Part shown: positions 15,151 through 17,047 of the stretch, one piece after another
Layout of the letters: each line of letters begins with the position of its first letter
Numbering within the stretch: position 1 is the first letter of the stretch
NCBI GenBank assembly: GCA_964516765.1
Contig: CAZEWZ010000028.1
Coordinates: 1-17,047, forward strand
Source of the DNA: CAZEWZ01 sp964516765
GTDB lineage: Bacteria; Bacteroidota; Bacteroidia; Flavobacteriales; UBA7430
DNA: 17,047 nucleotides
Reading direction: 5' to 3'
The notes under the pieces: model-generated
Told to the model about the DNA's origin: nothing
The model's database searches: none
Seen by the model: the letters and a program-made list of their open reading frames with translations, nothing else
Made by a program: the position numbers and the translations under genes

Positions 15151-17047
15151 ATGATCAAGATTTTAAAGCTTATAGTTTGTTTATTTTTATTGACTCAAAA
15201 TCTTAGAGCTCAAATCACGACTTCATGCCAAGAAACTGAAGTCGGTGTTGTCGTTACTCTTTTATATACTCAGACTGGTCCAAATCAGGTGTCATGGGAT
15301 ATTCAGGATAGTGATGGGGTTGTCTTAGGTCAAGCTCCCTTCGCTTATGCAGCCAATTTTCTATATGTGTCAGAAGAAGTATGTTTGCCTGAGGGCGAAT
15401 CTTATACCTTTAATGCATACGATGCTGGTGGAAATGGGTGGGGTTCAAATTCTTTCTACGAAGTTGGTATGTGTGGAGGAAATTCATTGCTTATCAATAA
15501 TAATGGAAACGCACCCTCTGGAGATGGTGTTTCACAAGATTTTTATTTACCTGTTGTCACAGATAATTGCTTTTGTTTTTCCTTAAGTCTATCCCCATCA
15601 AGTGCCTCCTCTACTTCTGCCTCAGATGGTTCCGTTCAAGCAACAACCTATGGAGGGAATCCTCCATTTACTTTTGAGTGGTCCAATGGAGTTACTACTC
15701 AAAATTTAGATAATGCTCCTCCAGGTGTATATGTCCTTTCAGTTATTGATAATTTGGGATGTGAGTTTACTCAGATGGTTGAAATTCAGGGTCCAAGTAT
15801 TTATATGTCTCCCATTGATGTTAATGTTTGTACAGGTTACTTTTATGATTCAGGAGGTTCAACTGGCAACTTTTCTTCTGGTGAAAATTTTGAGATGACA
15901 ATCTGTAGCGATGATCCTGAATTAAGTTCAGCAATTGACTTCACTTTTTTTGATTTGAGTGGTTCATTTTTCTCTAGTCCAGAGATGACTATTTACGATG
16001 GAAATTCTATTTTTTCTCCCGTTTTATATTCATATGATAGTTCTGGAGATCCATCACCTGGAAATATTTCTGCATCTGATTCAAATCCTTCTGGCTGCCT
16101 TACAGTAGTCTTTTCTTCTAATAATTTTGAATCTTCTGGTTGGATTGCTGAAATTAATTGTCAGTACCCTTGTCAAGAATTTACTGTAGAGATAGAGTCT
16201 AGTGATTTGATTAATGCTCAAGGTGAAATAGAAGCTTGTTCAAATATTGACTTAAATGCTCTCACTACGTTTCCAGATAATGACTCTAACTACAATCAAT
16301 CTGATAATACTACCTCATTTGACTGGGTTTTTGGAGATGGCCAAGTATCCAATTTGCAATCTATCAGTTATTTATATGCAGAAGAGGGTGAATTCGAATT
16401 AAGTGTTATTGCTACTGATGTCAATGGTTGCTCGGCAGAAGCATTGATTGTTGTAATTAATGATGCACCTGGATTAACTACTACCCTTTTTTCATTGGAA
16501 GATAGCGAAATTTGTCCCGAGACATTCGTCCAAGTAAGTGCAGTTGTTCCTGGTTCTGGCACTGGTGAAACTTCTTTTTTTGAGAGTATTACTTGGGTTA
16601 TCGTTGAAGATGCCCTCAATGTTGGAGAGGACTTTGGAGATCCAATATATTTACCAGATGGAAGTGGAGTGTCTTATGAAACCTTTGTTAATGTGACTGC
16701 TTTTGATCCCTCAGCAATTTTAGATGATGACGATTTTGTCCAAGTTTGCGCAGAAATAGAGCATTCTTATCTAGGAGATTTAGATATGTCTCTCACCTCT
16801 CCTAATGGAACTACAGTAAGTTTATTTACCCAAGTTGGAGGTAGTACATGGTTGGGAAATGCTCTTGATAATGATGCTACTCAAACACCCGGAGAGTGTT
16901 GGAATTACTGCTGGTCTATAGAACCTGAATTCGGAACTTTTGCAAATTCCTTAGGTAATACTATTCAAGCACCCCTAGGAGGTAATTCAATGATTCCGGG
17001 TTCATATGAACCATTAGGAAATTTTTCAGATTTTGAGGGTTCTGGTG
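15151..17047 (+). CDS. Large multidomain T9SS-type surface protein (5' part, runs off the window)
   Basis: A frame open for at least 632 codons to the right edge without a stop. Residues 1-21 are a signal peptide ending NLRAQ. Residues 22-148 form a beta-rich domain with VCLPEGESYTFNAYDAGGNG. About 153-214 is an SprB-type repeat (SDGSVQATTYGG, then FEWSNG, then PPGVYVLSVIDNLGC). About 225-340 is CUB-like (MTIYDG, GCLTVVFSSN). About 378-440 is a PKD domain (FDWVFGDGQ, GEFELSVIATDVNGCSAEA). About 500 to the edge resembles a proprotein-convertase P domain (VCAEIEHSYLGDLDMSLTSP). No protease domain is seen so far. This mosaic is typical of gliding or adhesion-related proteins carrying a type B (gliding-motility) C-terminal signal, expected beyond the window. 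The ATG at 15140 is excluded by an immediate stop. Function beyond surface binding is unknown. Confidence 0.88.
   Translation, partial: MIKILKLIVCLFLLTQNLRAQITTSCQETEVGVVVTLLYTQTGPNQVSWDIQDSDGVVLGQAPFAYAANFLYVSEEVCLPEGESYTFNAYDAGGNGWGSNSFYEVGMCGGNSLLINNNGNAPSGDGVSQDFYLPVVTDNCFCFSLSLSPSSASSTSASDGSVQATTYGGNPPFTFEWSNGVTTQNLDNAPPGVYVLSVIDNLGCEFTQMVEIQGPSIYMSPIDVNVCTGYFYDSGGSTGNFSSGENFEMTICSDDPELSSAIDFTFFDLSGSFFSSPEMTIYDGNSIFSPVLYSYDSSGDPSPGNISASDSNPSGCLTVVFSSNNFESSGWIAEINCQYPCQEFTVEIESSDLINAQGEIEACSNIDLNALTTFPDNDSNYNQSDNTTSFDWVFGDGQVSNLQSISYLYAEEGEFELSVIATDVNGCSAEALIVVINDAPGLTTTLFSLEDSEICPETFVQVSAVVPGSGTGETSFFESITWVIVEDALNVGEDFGDPIYLPDGSGVSYETFVNVTAFDPSAILDDDDFVQVCAEIEHSYLGDLDMSLTSPNGTTVSLFTQVGGSTWLGNALDNDATQTPGECWNYCWSIEPEFGTFANSLGNTIQAPLGGNSMIPGSYEPLGNFSDFEGSG

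Noticed and set aside
15347..15898. Short plus-strand frames inside the large secreted-protein gene
   Set aside because: They are in another frame of a strongly protein-like open frame with clear domains and lack any family signature.
16368..16619. Minus-strand 83-codon frame
   Set aside because: It is antisense to the PKD and following region of the large surface protein and looks like a shadow of serine- and threonine-rich coding sequence.

Overview
The window looks like chromosomal DNA from a marine or aquatic member of the Bacteroidota, most likely Flavobacteriales. Base composition is AT-rich. Several proteins carry type IX secretion (T9SS) sorting domains or typical T9SS-cargo architectures. 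Families known mainly from this phylum are present (DUF3098, DUF5777, DUF6427, and the OB-fold protein with a tRNA_anti-like fold). Intergenic regions show the phylum's -7 promoter motif TAnnTTTG. Genus cannot be read from the sequence alone. No tRNA, rRNA, CRISPR array, transposase or phage gene was recognised.

Region 1 (1-6716, minus strand) is a tightly packed seven-gene run. In transcription order it reads: small membrane-anchored OB-fold protein, DUF3108 periplasmic protein, FtsX, DUF3098 membrane protein, undecaprenyl-diphosphatase UppP, M14 zinc carboxypeptidase with a T9SS sorting domain, and an SGNH/DUF4886-type hydrolase. Gaps are 1-66 nt and the last pair overlap by 8 nt. The front half is envelope biogenesis and division. 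The back half is two probable secreted hydrolases. The last gene holds the clearest anomaly. Its T9SS sorting domain is still legible in the DNA down to the window edge, but it lies in two other reading frames. The frame changes coincide with a run of eight A and a short AT-dinucleotide repeat.

Region 2 (6910-8683, plus strand) diverges from region 1. It encodes a small single-heme c-type cytochrome, a secreted YceI-family protein and a DUF5777 outer-membrane beta-barrel, separated by 2 and 5 nt. With the divergent OB-fold protein this looks like an envelope-associated redox or lipophilic-ligand module of unknown function. A 400-nt AT-rich gap with no gene follows (8684-9082).

Region 3 (9083-10303) holds a DUF6427 multi-pass membrane protein on the minus strand. 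A 53-residue membrane protein (probably DUF6341-like) diverges from it on the plus strand. The 69-nt space between them contains TAAACC hexamer repeats and a good TAnnTTTG promoter.

Region 4 (10344-14973, minus strand) is lepA, then an acyl-CoA carboxylase carboxyltransferase subunit (propionyl-CoA type by its active-site aspartate), then purD. The genes are 21 nt and 1 nt apart and are probably cotranscribed.

Region 5 (15151 to the right edge, plus strand) is one open frame of at least 632 codons that runs off the window. It has a signal peptide followed by SprB-like, CUB-like, PKD and proprotein-convertase P-like domains. This is the architecture of a very large T9SS-secreted surface protein. 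It starts behind a well-formed Bacteroidota promoter.
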